Positions 19,133 to 28,776 of a stretch of 29,032 nt of DNA are shown piece by piece. Under the pieces are notes generated by a model that was given only the letters and a program-made list of their open reading frames with translations, was not told the origin of the DNA and ran no database searches. The position numbers and the translations under genes were made by a program. Location of the stretch: assembly GCA_049999765.1 (NCBI GenBank), contig JBNGIQ010005314.1, positions 1 through 29,032 of the forward strand, in the 5' to 3' direction. The DNA comes from Phaeoceros laevis. Its lineage: Eukaryota > Anthocerotophyta > Anthocerotopsida > Notothyladales. Every line of letters begins with the position of its first letter. Within the stretch, counting starts at the first letter, position 1.

Positions 19133-20657
19133 TTATCTCAAACCGTTCTCTACATCTTTCACCTCTGGCCCGCTTTTTAGCATGGCAAGTTCTTCCTCCG
19201 TAAAGCTCGTTTCTTTTATATACGGCGAGGAGTCACTCTTCAAAGAGACATGTTTAGCTGCTTCTACAGCCCAGCTGTAGACCACCATCCCAACGATGGC
19301 AAGACCCATCCCACACATGTTTTTGAAGGTTAGAGCTGAGTCAAAGAGAATCCAACCTAAAACCAACACACAAACAGTCTTCATGTGCCCCAAAACTTGG
19401 AACGATACGGCTGAGAACCGACCAATACAAAGATATTGGCTCATGTTGCAGAAGACGGCAAGTGTGCAGGACAGCCCGATGAAAAACTGCATACAGCAAA
19501 TCGAACGGAGCGAGACATTAGAAGGCGTCATGCAAATGGTTGGAACAAGAAAAACTGCGTATCCCTCACATAAGTGGTTAGAACACATGATTATCATGTG
19601 AGCAACTTAGAAGGCGACCAATTTACAACATGATGATTGTGATACCAAATTGACGGAGCATCTGAAGACCAATCAAGAGGGTAAAACATACGCAAGCTCC
19701 CCAAGAGAGAGAGAAACTTAGAAGGTTGCGTCCAGTAAGAATGTAGTCCACAAAGGGGCCAAACAAAAGAAGGGACCCAGCTTGCATCGGGGCCGTCTTG
19801 CTCAGGAGATCAAACGAGCCTATGTTGTATTTCTTTTGAAGGGAGCCAATAAACTGCAGTCCGTAAAGGTGAACCACGTGTGAGTGTAAGGAGAGTTCAG
19901 TCAGGCGTTCAGAGCAAGATAGGCAATGCCAAGATCGAAAAAATGCTTACTATTTGTTGCAACGATGTAGAAAGAATGGCGATAACTGCTGTGACGAGGC
20001 CCTTGAGGTTCACTTTAACGTCAGTCACTGTGCAAATGCCGACTCCGAGCATCACAATCAGCACAGCCGTTTTGACCTCCCTGGTGTACGCCTTAGCATG
20101 GAGCAGCCACTCTAACACACAAACTACTGGGATCATGCTAAGTTTGGAGATCTGTGAAAACACAAGGACGATGAGTGGGCGACAAGATCTATGACGCTAT
20201 AAACTGCATCTGAATCTTCTAGAACCTGGTCTATGTGCGGAAACAAGCAAGCACCTGGTAGAAGCCGACGGAGTTGAGCATCAGACTCGTGTTCATGGCG
20301 ACGATGGAGGTGTTGGAAACAAGCGAAAACCAGAAAATGTCCATGAAGGGAACCGACTTCGCAGATCCATAGCCGGAGGCCGTTGAAATGAATCCCACGA
20401 GGGAGGTTAGGGCGAAGTGCAGCGCAGTTAAAGAAGTGGCTGCAAAGGAGGAGAGGCCAGATTAGGCTGCCGACGGAAATGAGGTAATGCTAGCAGCGGT
20501 AGCAATGGTAAGACGTTTGCTCACCAAACTGGAAATTGTACCCATGAGGCGTCATCACTTGCTTATTGGCCATGATGATGCCCACAGAGCTGAACACGTT
20601 CAGGGCCCAGGCGCCAGCATCCGACACGGAACTCTTCTTCTCACTTTTCTCTGCCAT
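19133..20657 (-). CDS. UDP-rhamnose/UDP-galactose transporter family protein (URGT-type)
   Basis: This is a Golgi-membrane nucleotide-sugar transporter of the TPT/DMT superfamily; characterised plant relatives import UDP-rhamnose and UDP-galactose for cell-wall polysaccharide synthesis. Five exons on the minus strand: 20657-20525, 20439-20255, 20151-19951, 19853-19692, 19486-19133. They sum to 1035 bases, or 344 residues plus stop, which is the usual family length. The start MAEKSEKKSSVSDAGAW matches the family N-terminus and is followed by SSVGIIMANKQ. Later landmarks are LMLNSVGFYQISKLSMIPV, GVGICTVTDVKVNLKG, STSLQQ, GSLQKKYNIGSFDLLSKTAP and CIGRFSAVSFQVLGHMKTV. About ten hydrophobic segments are expected. 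The C-terminal tail is hydrophilic and Glu-rich (FTEEELAMLK). Every junction is GT-AG and in phase. Substrate specificity is inferred from family resemblance only. Confidence 0.93.
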
Positions 20658-21072
20658 AGCGCGCCCCAGCGAGCTGGCGGACCTGATGGGATGAGGTAAA
20701 AGAGACAACACAAGAAACGCAGCGGAGTATATGGCGGGACAAAGCTCGACCAAAAGGGTTCCCTGGCGCACGAGCGAGCTACTTCGCAGCCCGCGACCGT
20801 CCCTTGTACGTAGGAAATATAAGGCACGCCATAAAGCAGGGTACTCGGTAACTCGGTGCACATGTTTCAGGGCCCGAGAAAGAAAGAGGCCAGAAAGCGG
20901 AAACGAAGACAACGTCCCTCGAACCCGGGAGTCGGACCCTAAACATGTGAGTTTATTGAGGTGTATGTACTAACTAGTACATAAAAATTTAACAGTTGGT
21001 TCCGTGGCATCCTGCCCTGCTGTGTACAGTAGACAAAAATCAGATGTTCGCCACCCCAGGGTTATGCGGCTT
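20658..21072. promoter_or_regulatory. Spacer between TOM20 stop and URGT start
   Basis: These 415 bp separate two minus-strand genes and must hold the TOM20 3' UTR and the URGT promoter and 5' leader. No strong TATA box or named regulatory site is evident. Open frames inside overlap antisense and are not supported as genes. Confidence 0.55.
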
Positions 21073-22424
21073 CTATCTCAACGTCGGTGGCGGGGGAGGA
21101 GGCATGGCAGACTTGGCTAGACCTACCCACGCGACTACGCCCGCTGCTAGCACCACCCACCCCAAAACATCATACTTGAAGTCACTACTCTTCTTCTTCT
21201 TCTTGCCTGCCTGCAAATTGAACCGATTCCATATGCTGCTCAGCAACTGAAATTATGCATGCGGGATTCCATTTAACCAGATTCCTGTTTACCACGCACC
21301 TTTGATCCACCCGCACCCAGAGGAACCCCTCCACCTCCAACAACAACCTGCTGCGAGGCTAACTGTTTCTGAAGCTCCTGATGCAGAGCAGGTGCCTGGT
21401 CACACACAATTTGCACTTCATTCAGCACCAGCAGGAAACGAAACCGTATTCATGCTCTTGGCTGAGGAGCTACTAAGACCATCCCGATTCATCAGGGCAT
21501 TATCCATATGACCTGATCCATTGCTGGCAAGAACTAAAGACTTAGCCAGTGACAAGGACGAATCAGGAACCTTCAAAGTCATCTCCAGTGCTTTCTGGTA
21601 CAGTTCGCTGTCAGGGTCCTGCATCCAAAACAGGGTCTCATGTCAACTCTGCTGTTCTTGTCTTCAAGCTGACAAACCTTACCCAGCTTAGCAACGACAC
21701 TGTTGCGTTCAGGTCACGCCCTTCATACCTCGTCCAAGGCTTGCTGAAAGCAGCGCACGGCTTTTCTGAAGTATTCGTTAGCCTTGTCTGTCTCGGAAAC
21801 AAGGAAACCTTGTGAAGTGTATGCATTGCCTAAACACCAGTAAGCATCGTGCTTTTTGGGACTTATCCGCAACGCTTCCTCCAACTTGGAAACCGCATCT
21901 GCAGAAAAGTAGCGGTAATAAGCACTGCCATAAAACTTCCATATAGGCTAACATGCAGCTCCGCAAGAACATCGGTTCCGAGCTAGCTTCAACAAACACC
22001 AAGTAAACTACATTTGGGACTGCAAAAACTCACCTTGAACCATGTCAACGGAGTCTTGACCTTGCCTGAACTGTGCCAGCTCTAAAAGAGCGCCTCCCCA
22101 TCTAGTTAGGTTCTAATGGGACAGGAAACATGGTTAGCCAAACGTTGCCGCAAGTCAGCGGAGTGGCACACTGAGGAGTAGCCCGCGAGGTGCTCATGGG
22201 AAGAGTATAGCCAGTAGGGGCTTGAAAACAGAACAGGCAGTGCAACCCACGTGCATCTCTGCACCTAATGATGCAAAAGCAGGACAAGCTGGATGCATGG
22301 TTCCGGTAACAAGAGGTAATACGTCGGGATCCTTGGGAGAACGGATGTAGTCAGCAGCAGCCTTTTCCCTCGCCTGCTCGAAAAACATCAGCCGCTCCAG
22401 CTCCTCTCTTGGGATGCTCTCCAT
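21073..22424 (-). CDS. TOM20: Plant-type TOM20, mitochondrial import receptor subunit
   Basis: TOM20 sits in the outer mitochondrial membrane and binds presequences of imported proteins. Six exons on the minus strand: 22424-22323, 22112-22034, 21898-21729, 21618-21571, 21395-21300, 21210-21073. They sum to 633 bases, or 210 residues plus stop, the normal plant size. Landmarks are [11 protein letters not shown] near the N-terminus, [14 protein letters not shown], and a TPR stretch ([26 protein letters not shown]). Then come [20 protein letters not shown], a Lys cluster, and the C-terminal anchor [20 protein letters not shown] ending in a Pro-rich tail. This tail-anchored layout is the plant form, unlike the N-anchored animal protein. 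The ATG at 22424 was chosen because an upstream in-frame TTG is not a plausible start. One donor (GAC|gtatta) is weak but needed to give DPDNLTRWGG. Confidence 0.93.
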
Positions 22425-22586
22425 CGCTGCCAACTCCTCCCGCGGGCACTGACTTGGCAGTAGACGTTAGGACATATGGTAAAGTCGACCACTGAGCGCT
22501 TGATAGGTTCCTATTTAGGTCACGGTTACCAGTACTACTGCGCAACATCTGAACGACGACAAACAGAATGGTTACAACTCAAGCCC
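22425..22586. promoter_or_regulatory. Divergent (bidirectional) promoter of TOM20 and the WD40 gene
   Basis: Only 162 bp separate the start codons of two oppositely transcribed genes, so both promoters and both 5' leaders must overlap or be very short. A CTATTTAGG segment near 22509 is a weak TATA-like candidate for the plus direction. An upstream ATG at 22568 opens a frame overlapping the WD40 start. Confidence 0.7.
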
Positions 22587-24881
22587 ATGGCGTCAGCTTC
22601 ACCCCGTTTGCCGCTCGTTCATTGCATTCAGGCTGGCCGGTACTGCGCTGATGTCGCAAAAGACTGCGACTCCTCGGAATATGCATTTGAAATTGCTATG
22701 AAGTAGGTGTCCCCATCCCATCTGTCACTTCGGAGTACTCTTCGGGACTGCCATTCAGCTGCTTGTTTGTTTCAGCAACAAGAATACTGTCATGGCAGTC
22801 TCTCTGTCCACCAACGCCGTCAGGCTATATTCCCCCAGCACTGGCCAGTGTTTTGGGGACTGCTTGGGCCATACGGACACAATTAGCCATTTGGCTTACG
22901 CTGAGCAAATGGCGCCTAATCTGTTATGCTCGTCATCCACTGACGGAACCCTTCGTGCCTGGGACGTTAGAACCCGTTCCCAGGTTCGATGCGAAACCTT
23001 TCTATGCATAATGACAGGATAGTGAGTCAATCACGCCCTTCAAATTCATGGCTTTCGTTCCAAGACATGTGCAGGCCGGTATACTAAGACCGAAGTCTGC
23101 AAGAAAGGATATATGGAGCTTCAGCAGTGGTGGCTCGACCAGCAACCTTTTTGTTGCAGGTGTTGGTCCGCAGGTTGACTCTCTATCTCCGGACCCTGTG
23201 CAATATTGAAATAATCTGCAGTCCGGTCCGTTCATTCACAAAATAGCTTTCCTGCTGTCTTCATGGCTAGGCTTCTTGCCAACCGAGGGTGACTTGATGG
23301 CAGCTGATATTTTGGGATTGGAGAACGAAGCAGCAGCTTTTATGCTTAGAGGAGCTACACACAGAAGATGTAACCCAGGTTGTAACTCATTCCCTCTGTG
23401 AACCGCTTGCTCTGAATGCAGACAGGTTGCTCTGACTGTGAATTCGTGTCCACCCTCAGGTTCAATTCTTTCCTGACAGACATGAGAAAGTTGTCTCTGC
23501 TTCGGTTGATGGACTCATTTGTACTGTGGACGTAAATGGGTCAACGAAGGATGATGAAGGGTTGGAGTCTGTGAGTACTCTTTCGTAGAAGTGGTTAACC
23601 TGAAGCAAGCAGTCAGGCGTTTCTGACTGACGCCGTAGAGAGAGCGATTGTCAAACTCCCTGTATCTAGAAAAGTATGGCTGATGTGAGGCAGAGAAAGT
23701 GATTGTTTAGTCTGTGCAGATTAGGAAGGTCTGTTTGGCTGCTTCATGACGGCCACTGTTCCACCGTCAGAGGACCGCTCCTACAAGTGTTCACTGGCAG
23801 GTTTTGGCAGTTTTAACTCGATGACCTTGACTTCAGGTCTATTCACCTTTCTTCTGTGCAGGTCATAAATGTAGGGACATCCGTGTCTAGGTTTGGCTTC
23901 ATCGGAGAATCTCATAAGCAGCTTTGGTGTTTGACACACATTGAGACCTTAAGGTACGTGTTGGTATTTGTGTGAAATTGTAATACCACATGTAACAGTT
24001 CTTGTCCCTTCCGTATGTTCTAGGCCTTTGCTATGTCGCCTAGGTTGATGAGTTGTTGACTGGATCTGGCACGATATGTACTATGCTTTAGAATTCTATT
24101 ATATTCTGCTACACAGAATACTTGACGAGTGTTTTTGTCTGCAGTATCTGGCATGTCGACTCTGCTGTAATTGAAGCCGATTTTGGTGATATTCGAAACA
24201 AATTAGCCTCTAAGTGGCCCTTGTCCACAGTGAGTCCTACCCCTTCGCCAGCATATCTACTGCCAACTGCAGATGGTTCATTACTGTTGCACCACTGACT
24301 ACTTTCCCTGAGCATGCTTTCTTGTGAGCAGACCCATGTTGGGATACTGAGCTCCTCTTTCAGCACTGCTGCACAAGTCCTTGTTGCAGCAGGTGCAGGG
24401 ATTTTATGCCATGACAATAAAGTCATGGTTTTTAGCATCATTTTTTGGTACTGCTAACCTTTCTTGCGTGCTCTAAATGAAGGTGGTTGACTGTTTGTTC
24501 GACTGGATGCAGCAAAGCCAGAGGAGTTCGTTGAATGCCTTGTATGCTTTTCCTGAAATTGATCTACCATTGGAGTGGCTTGTGCAGGTGCAGTATCTAG
24601 TTGATTGCCACTACTCTTCGTCCTTGGCTCGTATCTGGGTTCTGGGGGGTACACGACATGGCTCTGTTGGGTATTTCCCCTTGAGATGTGCTGCAACGGG
24701 AGATACACACGTGGGGGCAGCGAGTGCCATCCTTGATGGTGGGCATTGTGATGTGGTGAGAACTGTGTGGACTCCTCATCTTTCTGATGCTAGCTTTTCT
24801 TCATCAGCGGGGCTGCTTCACTGGAGTACAGGAGAAGACGGACGTGTCTGTGGTTGGTCGAACGGTGGAAATTTATCATAG
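22587..24881 (+). CDS. WD40-repeat protein, WDR89/GTS1-like
   Basis: The product is a WD40 beta-propeller protein, most like WDR89 and plant GIGANTUS1. Eight exons: 22587-22702, 22776-22983, 23075-23173, 23304-23378, 23460-23570, 23862-23953, 24145-24229, 24588-24881. They total 1080 bases, or 359 residues plus stop. Seen repeats include AVRLYSPSTGQ, CSSSTDGTLRAWDVRTRSQ, LFVAGVGPQLIFWDWRTKQQ, LHTEDVTQVQFFP, KVVSASVDGLICTVDVNG, QLWCLTHIETLSIWHVDS, YLVDCHYSSS, IWVLGGTRHGSVGYFPL and STGEDGRVCGWS. All introns are GT-AG and phases match. The orthologue assignment is from memory of the family pattern (GED/DG.. and DCHY segments). WD40 proteins of this kind act as scaffolds; a specific partner cannot be read here. 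It is divergent from TOM20. Confidence 0.88.
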
Positions 24882-25042
24882 TATGGTGTGCCTTCAAAGC
24901 GTGGCGTGGACAGGGAATATCAAGGTGGAAAATCCACTAATGGCGTTGGTTGAAGGAAAACCGTATTTGGGTTATGTGTAACACTTAGGCCCGTTTCAAA
25001 CTACAGTACGGGCACACTCAAAATGCGTTTGAGGGTGGTTGT
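24882..25042. other. 3' flank of the WD40 gene
   Basis: Probably holds the 3' UTR of the WD40 gene. No further gene signals are visible before the tandem repeat. Confidence 0.5.
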
Positions 25043-25149
25043 GAACTTCGTCCTTGCCATGTCACTTTGTGTGGAGGTCACTTCGTCCCGGCCACGTTAC
25101 TTTGAGTGGAGGTCACTTCGTCCCGTCCACGTCACCGTGAGTGTGGAGG
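25043..25149. repeat. Tandem repeat, about 35-bp unit x 3
   Basis: Units start at 25043, 25078 and 25113 and share CACTTCGTCC...CCACGT.AC...TGAGTGGAGG; the last is two bases longer. The units have diverged, so the array is older than the 37-bp duplication at 25502. Confidence 0.8.
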
Positions 25150-25501
25150 TCCATCTTCCCCACCAGGGAAGGTGGTTTGAGGAGGTTGCCACGTGGTGTA
25201 GGGGTACCTCTATGTTGGGGTACCTTCACATGGTGTGGGACACATGGCAAAAGAATGAGGTGCACTCGTGGAGTACCTAGAGGCGGTGTGGGTTATGTAT
25301 ATTTGGGTGTTGGCGAACCTAAAGGTACCTTGCATAGAGTGGAGACTCCCGATTTCGAGCGAAAACTCCCATTCTTAGTCAGAGTGGGAACTCGTGTTTT
25401 TTGAGTGGAAACTCATCTTCTAAGGAAGGGTTGGTAATAGCTAGAGGTGTTCTTGCGGGACCGTACGAAGGACAGTAATTCATTTATTCATGTCGTTTCA
25501 C
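25150..25501. other. Spacer, no gene recognised
   Basis: Repeated phrases such as GGGGTACCT (about 25201 and 25218) and GGAAACTC or GAAAACTCCC (25340-25410) give it a low-complexity look. Frames at 25023-25280 and 25141-25404 overlap each other and have no domains. Confidence 0.4.
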
Positions 25502-25575
25502 TATGACCTTTCGATCTTAGTTGCAGGAAATGAAGAAATATGACCTTTCGATCTTAGTTGCAGGAAATGAAGAAA
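25502..25575. repeat. Tandem duplication, 37-bp unit x 2
   Basis: Two identical 37-bp units (25502-25538, 25539-25575) start TATGACCTTTCGATCTTAG. Perfect identity implies a recent event. Confidence 0.9.
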
Positions 25576-25688
25576 CGCGTCCCTTGCGTTACCGTGTTTT
25601 CACATTTCGCATTTCTAGGTTTCTAGGGCGTTTTCAAAATAATGCCACGAGCTTAATAAAGCAACGGGCGAAACGGCATGGCGAAACG

Positions 25689-25745
25689 GAAACGCGTTTC
25701 TCAGATAAAGGGCCATGTGAGTTACTTGGAAGTCGCGCGACTTCC
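25689..25745. repeat. Two perfect palindromes, 12 bp and 18 bp
   Basis: GAAACGCGTTTC (25689-25700) and GGAAGTCGCGCGACTTCC (25728-25745) are perfect palindromes 27 bases apart. They could be dimeric protein sites or chance; the surrounding DNA to about 26220 is also rich in GAAACG on either strand. Confidence 0.6.
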
Positions 25746-25981
25746 CAAGTCGCTAGTGGCGTCCCGCCAGCCATGCCTGATCCCGCCATCCCTGATCGTG
25801 CTCCCCACATCGCCTGATCCTGACGTCGCGCCATGGGCGCACTCCCGTGCAGCCGCTCCGCCTCCCACTCCAACCTGGTGGTTGCAACTTCATATTCCTG
25901 AAATGAACTCTCGGCGGTTACGATTTTGCAGTTTTGTATGAGCTCTTGAGCTTAGTAGTTACTAGCTTACTAGGAGATGAA
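25746..25981. other. Spacer before hairpin copy C
   Basis: GC-rich then mixed spacer. The frames here (25678-25941 plus and 25634-25873 minus) overlap antisense and are not supported as genes. Confidence 0.4.
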
Positions 25982-26021
25982 ATACTGGGATGGGGGACGC
26001 CCCCCATCCCTGTAGTGATTC
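25982..26021. repeat. Hairpin repeat family, copy C
   Basis: The left arm TACTGGGATGGGGG (25983-25996) pairs with CCCCCATCCCTGTA (26000-26013) with a single T-T mismatch and a 3-4 base loop. The right flank GTAGTGATTCGAC matches the family arm seen at 6517-6536 and 7161-7178. Confidence 0.7.
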
Positions 26022-26308
26022 GACTAGTTTGATTCAAGTAGTTTGCCTTTTGAAGTTTCAACTGCCCGCCCCTACGCCGTGTGCTACGTTATTACTTAAA
26101 TCTTAAAATTTTAAAGTCCAATAAAAAGGAGCCTAGTCCCGTTTCCTTGAGACACCGGCCAAAATAAGGAAACGTAAGGAAACGTGAAGAAACGCATTTC
26201 CGATTCCACCGTTTCCTAAGCCGCGGTAACTAAGCTTTCGATGGTTAATTAAATAACTAACATCTATGTGCTGGCCACTTAACAATAATAAACAATTATG
26301 ATTACTTT
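26022..26308. other. AT-rich spacer, no gene recognised
   Basis: Contains three closely spaced GAAACG motifs (about 26169-26200), then AT-rich sequence with ATTAACAATAATAAACAAT-like runs. Nothing further can be supported. Confidence 0.4.
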
Positions 26309-26730
26309 TTGTCAGGTGCTATTTACTACCAAGCAAAAGGGACCATGAAAGCATTTAACAAATCATTTAACAAGGGCACAAGTGAGGCTGGACCCAGCAA
26401 GAAGCATGTTGGGAATTGTAATTGGTGTGGACTCCCCAATCATGACATAAGCAAGAAGGACCCACAGTCCTGCACTGTGACAATCAAGGCGCGATTGCCC
26501 TGGCAGGCAATCCGGTCTTCCATGCTCGGACCAAGCATATCAAGGTACATCACCACTTCGTGAGGGAAGCAGTGACAAATGGAGAGATTTCCCTGCAGTA
26601 TATCAACACATTGGAGAACCCAGCAGATATCTTGACCAAGTCACTGCCGAGTGAAGTGCATTTGAGGCACTGTATGAAGCTTGGGTTGCTGCCTGAAGAC
26701 AGCAAGTCAAAGAAGTGTGAGAAGACTTAG
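26309..26730 (+). pseudogene. Copia derivative: gag zinc knuckle joined to RNase H tail
   Basis: The first half encodes a gag-like basic segment and knuckle (GNCNWCGLPNHD). About 26477 the sequence passes, in a shifted frame, into the C-terminal RNase H of Ty1/copia pol (DNQGAIALAGNPVFHARTKH, VHHHFVREAV, NPADILTKSLP). It ends at the TAG at 26728. Protease, integrase and RT are missing between them, so this is an internally deleted, non-autonomous element or deletion scar. Confidence 0.85.
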
Positions 26731-26742
26731 GCAGTGTCAGAG

Positions 26743-27440
26743 TGTTAGGTTGCATGCTTGTCTAGCAGTCAGAACGTACCTGCACCTGTTGTTCATGCAT
26801 GACTATCATTCCAGCACCCCACAATCGGGCATTGTCACAACACAAGAACACACACAAATACCATGCACCCGTCAATGACACACTAATATATGGAGCAGAG
26901 GGATACAACAAGCTGGAAGGGTTCAGGAACTGGCGCACCATAGAAATTCATGTAGCTGGAAGGCGGGTCGGAGCGGATGCAAGTTCTCTTCATCCTAAGA
27001 CCTAATCTTCTACAGATGTAGTTTGCCGGCTCCCAGTTCTCACCTGTGCAGCTAAGTGTACACCCCCTGTGGCTACCAAGAGGAAGGAGCTTGCGGCGCT
27101 CGAGAGGTATGTGTTGAGACTCGGAGAAAGAAAAGTAGTTGTCTGCCGAGGTAGCGGATGCAGGAGCAGCTTCTAGGTTGTGTGGGGAGAAATCCCAGTC
27201 TACTTCAAGCTCTGCAACCAGCGACTCCAGTCGGCGCAAACATCCTTCAAGCCGGGCAACAAGCATGCGCAAAATCTTGGCGGCGAGACTCAACAGCGGC
27301 AGCATCGGCGCGAGCAGCATCGGAGCAAAAGTTGGAGCGTGAGCGCGAAGACTGAAAGCCGAAGTGTGGCTTGAGTGGGGATATTGGTGGTTTAGGGTTA
27401 GGTAATGCATTCATTAATAAACGTTTCAATCCACACTTAT
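26743..27440 (+). other. Possible 3' LTR start and unassigned downstream DNA
   Basis: A TGTTAGG start at 26743, just after the copia stop codon, is where a copia 3' LTR would begin (TG...). No purine-rich tract is obvious before it, and the other end was not found. Open frames at 26883-27410 (-) and 27139-27342 (+) are overlapping and unrecognised. A TATA-like stretch lies near 27435. Confidence 0.35.
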
Positions 27441-28150
27441 ACATAAGCCATGGTTGGATAAGTAACCCGTGGTTATAGTTATAGTAGTTAGGTAGTTATT
27501 AACTAATAACTACCAAGATACCAAAAGCCACATTCACGTGGTGTATGTAAGTCACCTTCACGTGACAACAATACACAATTCTTTCACAAGCACTCGTCTC
27601 TCCCTCGCTCGCACGTTTACACTCGCATTTACAGTAAACCGTCCGTTTCGGGCTTGTAAGCAGTGGCCATGGCCTTTAAATAATGCAAGTCAAGCCCTCG
27701 CTGGGTCCTTGCAGGGTACAGTAGGTCGTTTTTTGGTGTCCACCCCCCTTTATCTATGGTTTTTTAAACTTTGACCGCCTCGGAATGGTACTTGGCAAAT
27801 CCAAAAGTGGCAAAAAAAGGCACGGTTGTATTCACCTCGTTGAGAGGATTTTAAATATGTAAGAATATTTATGGTTGACACCTGTCCAAAAAGTTATTGA
27901 CAAAAACGGGCTGGAAGTAGAGGTGTCCACCCCCTGGCTGGGGGTACTTTTAAGTACTTTTATCCATTTATTAATTCTAATTTTTTGCCCACGAAGTATA
28001 AGAAACATGCATCATAGGTTTATGTCATTTTTGTTATAAAATAATGAAGTTTAGTTCTCTAAGTTCTAAGTACTTGGAGAACTTTATTATCCCAAAATTG
28101 AGAAAGATAGGTTTTTTTGAAATCTTCTTGTTGAGCTCTACCCCGATATG
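27441..28150. other. Spacer, no gene recognised
   Basis: AT-rich with short repeated phrases: TAACTA runs near 27495 and GTGTCCACCCCC at about 27736 and 27925. No supported gene or RNA. Confidence 0.45.
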
Positions 28151-28188
28151 CTATAATTTATATCTTTTGGATTGTTTTTGAAGGAGAT

Positions 28189-28776
28189 ATGTGCATTTTT
28201 TCTAAGGCAAGTCCTGCAAGTATTGCCCAAAATCGCCCTAATGTAGCATGTAAGGGCCCCGCTAGGGGCCTGATTAGTCACCGTTTCACCCATGTACCAA
28301 AAGAAAGAAGGTTACAAAGCAAACTATCAGATAGAGCTGTGAAGTTGATGGTCATAGGATACACTAATGGTGTAAAAGCTTACAAGCTTCTAGAGACTAA
28401 GATAAGGCAAGTGCACTATGCGAGAAGTGTAGTGTTTAACGAAGCTCTATTATTAGGTATGCAACCAGGCAAGATGTTGCCTGCTCTAGACCTACAGGAG
28501 AGTGCAGATGAGAGCCTCACATTTGAGGCCAACTTGGAGAACACAGCAAAGTCATTGAGCTCTAGTGTTATAGTTCTAGTGGAGGACAATGAGGTACATG
28601 AAGACCTGACGATATTTGATCAGTGCTCAAATAGTATTGCACAAGCTAAAGAGGAGGCAAGCTACGTAATCGAACCTGAAGGAGACACTGAGATGAACGA
28701 TGCAGGGCAGGACACCTTATGTGAGACTCCAGCTAAGGTGCACTCGAAAGTTATCGCTGTACTTGCGTCTATTTGA
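28189..28776 (+). pseudogene. Ty1/copia pol fragment (integrase C-terminal region)
   Basis: A 195-codon frame contains HVPKERRLQSKLSDRAVKLM, VIGYTNGVKAYKLL and ARSVVFNEA, the copia segment after the integrase core (HVP..R.KLD...... GY....KGYR....r.v..SRDV.F.E). The rest is the acidic linker before RT. RT, RNase H and the integrase core are absent. The long open frame suggests a younger fragment than the minus-strand copia piece at 14499-15040. Confidence 0.85.

Noticed and set aside
22425-22433. Longer TOM20 N-terminus (three extra codons).
   Set aside because: The codon at 22433-22431 is TTG, not ATG; the ATG at 22424 is the first plausible start.
22476-22586. Upstream in-frame extension of the WD40 protein.
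   Set aside because: It has no ATG in frame before 22587; the extension would need a non-ATG start inside the TOM20 promoter.
24109-24441. 110-codon minus-strand frame.
   Set aside because: It is antisense to the WD40 exon 24145-24229 and its intron, with no domain.
27390-27400. TTTAGGGTTAGG resembles plant telomere repeat.
   Set aside because: Only about one and a half units; no array.
26883-27410. 175-codon minus-strand frame.
   Set aside because: It overlaps plus-strand frames, has no recognisable domain or splice context, and lies in probable LTR or spacer DNA.
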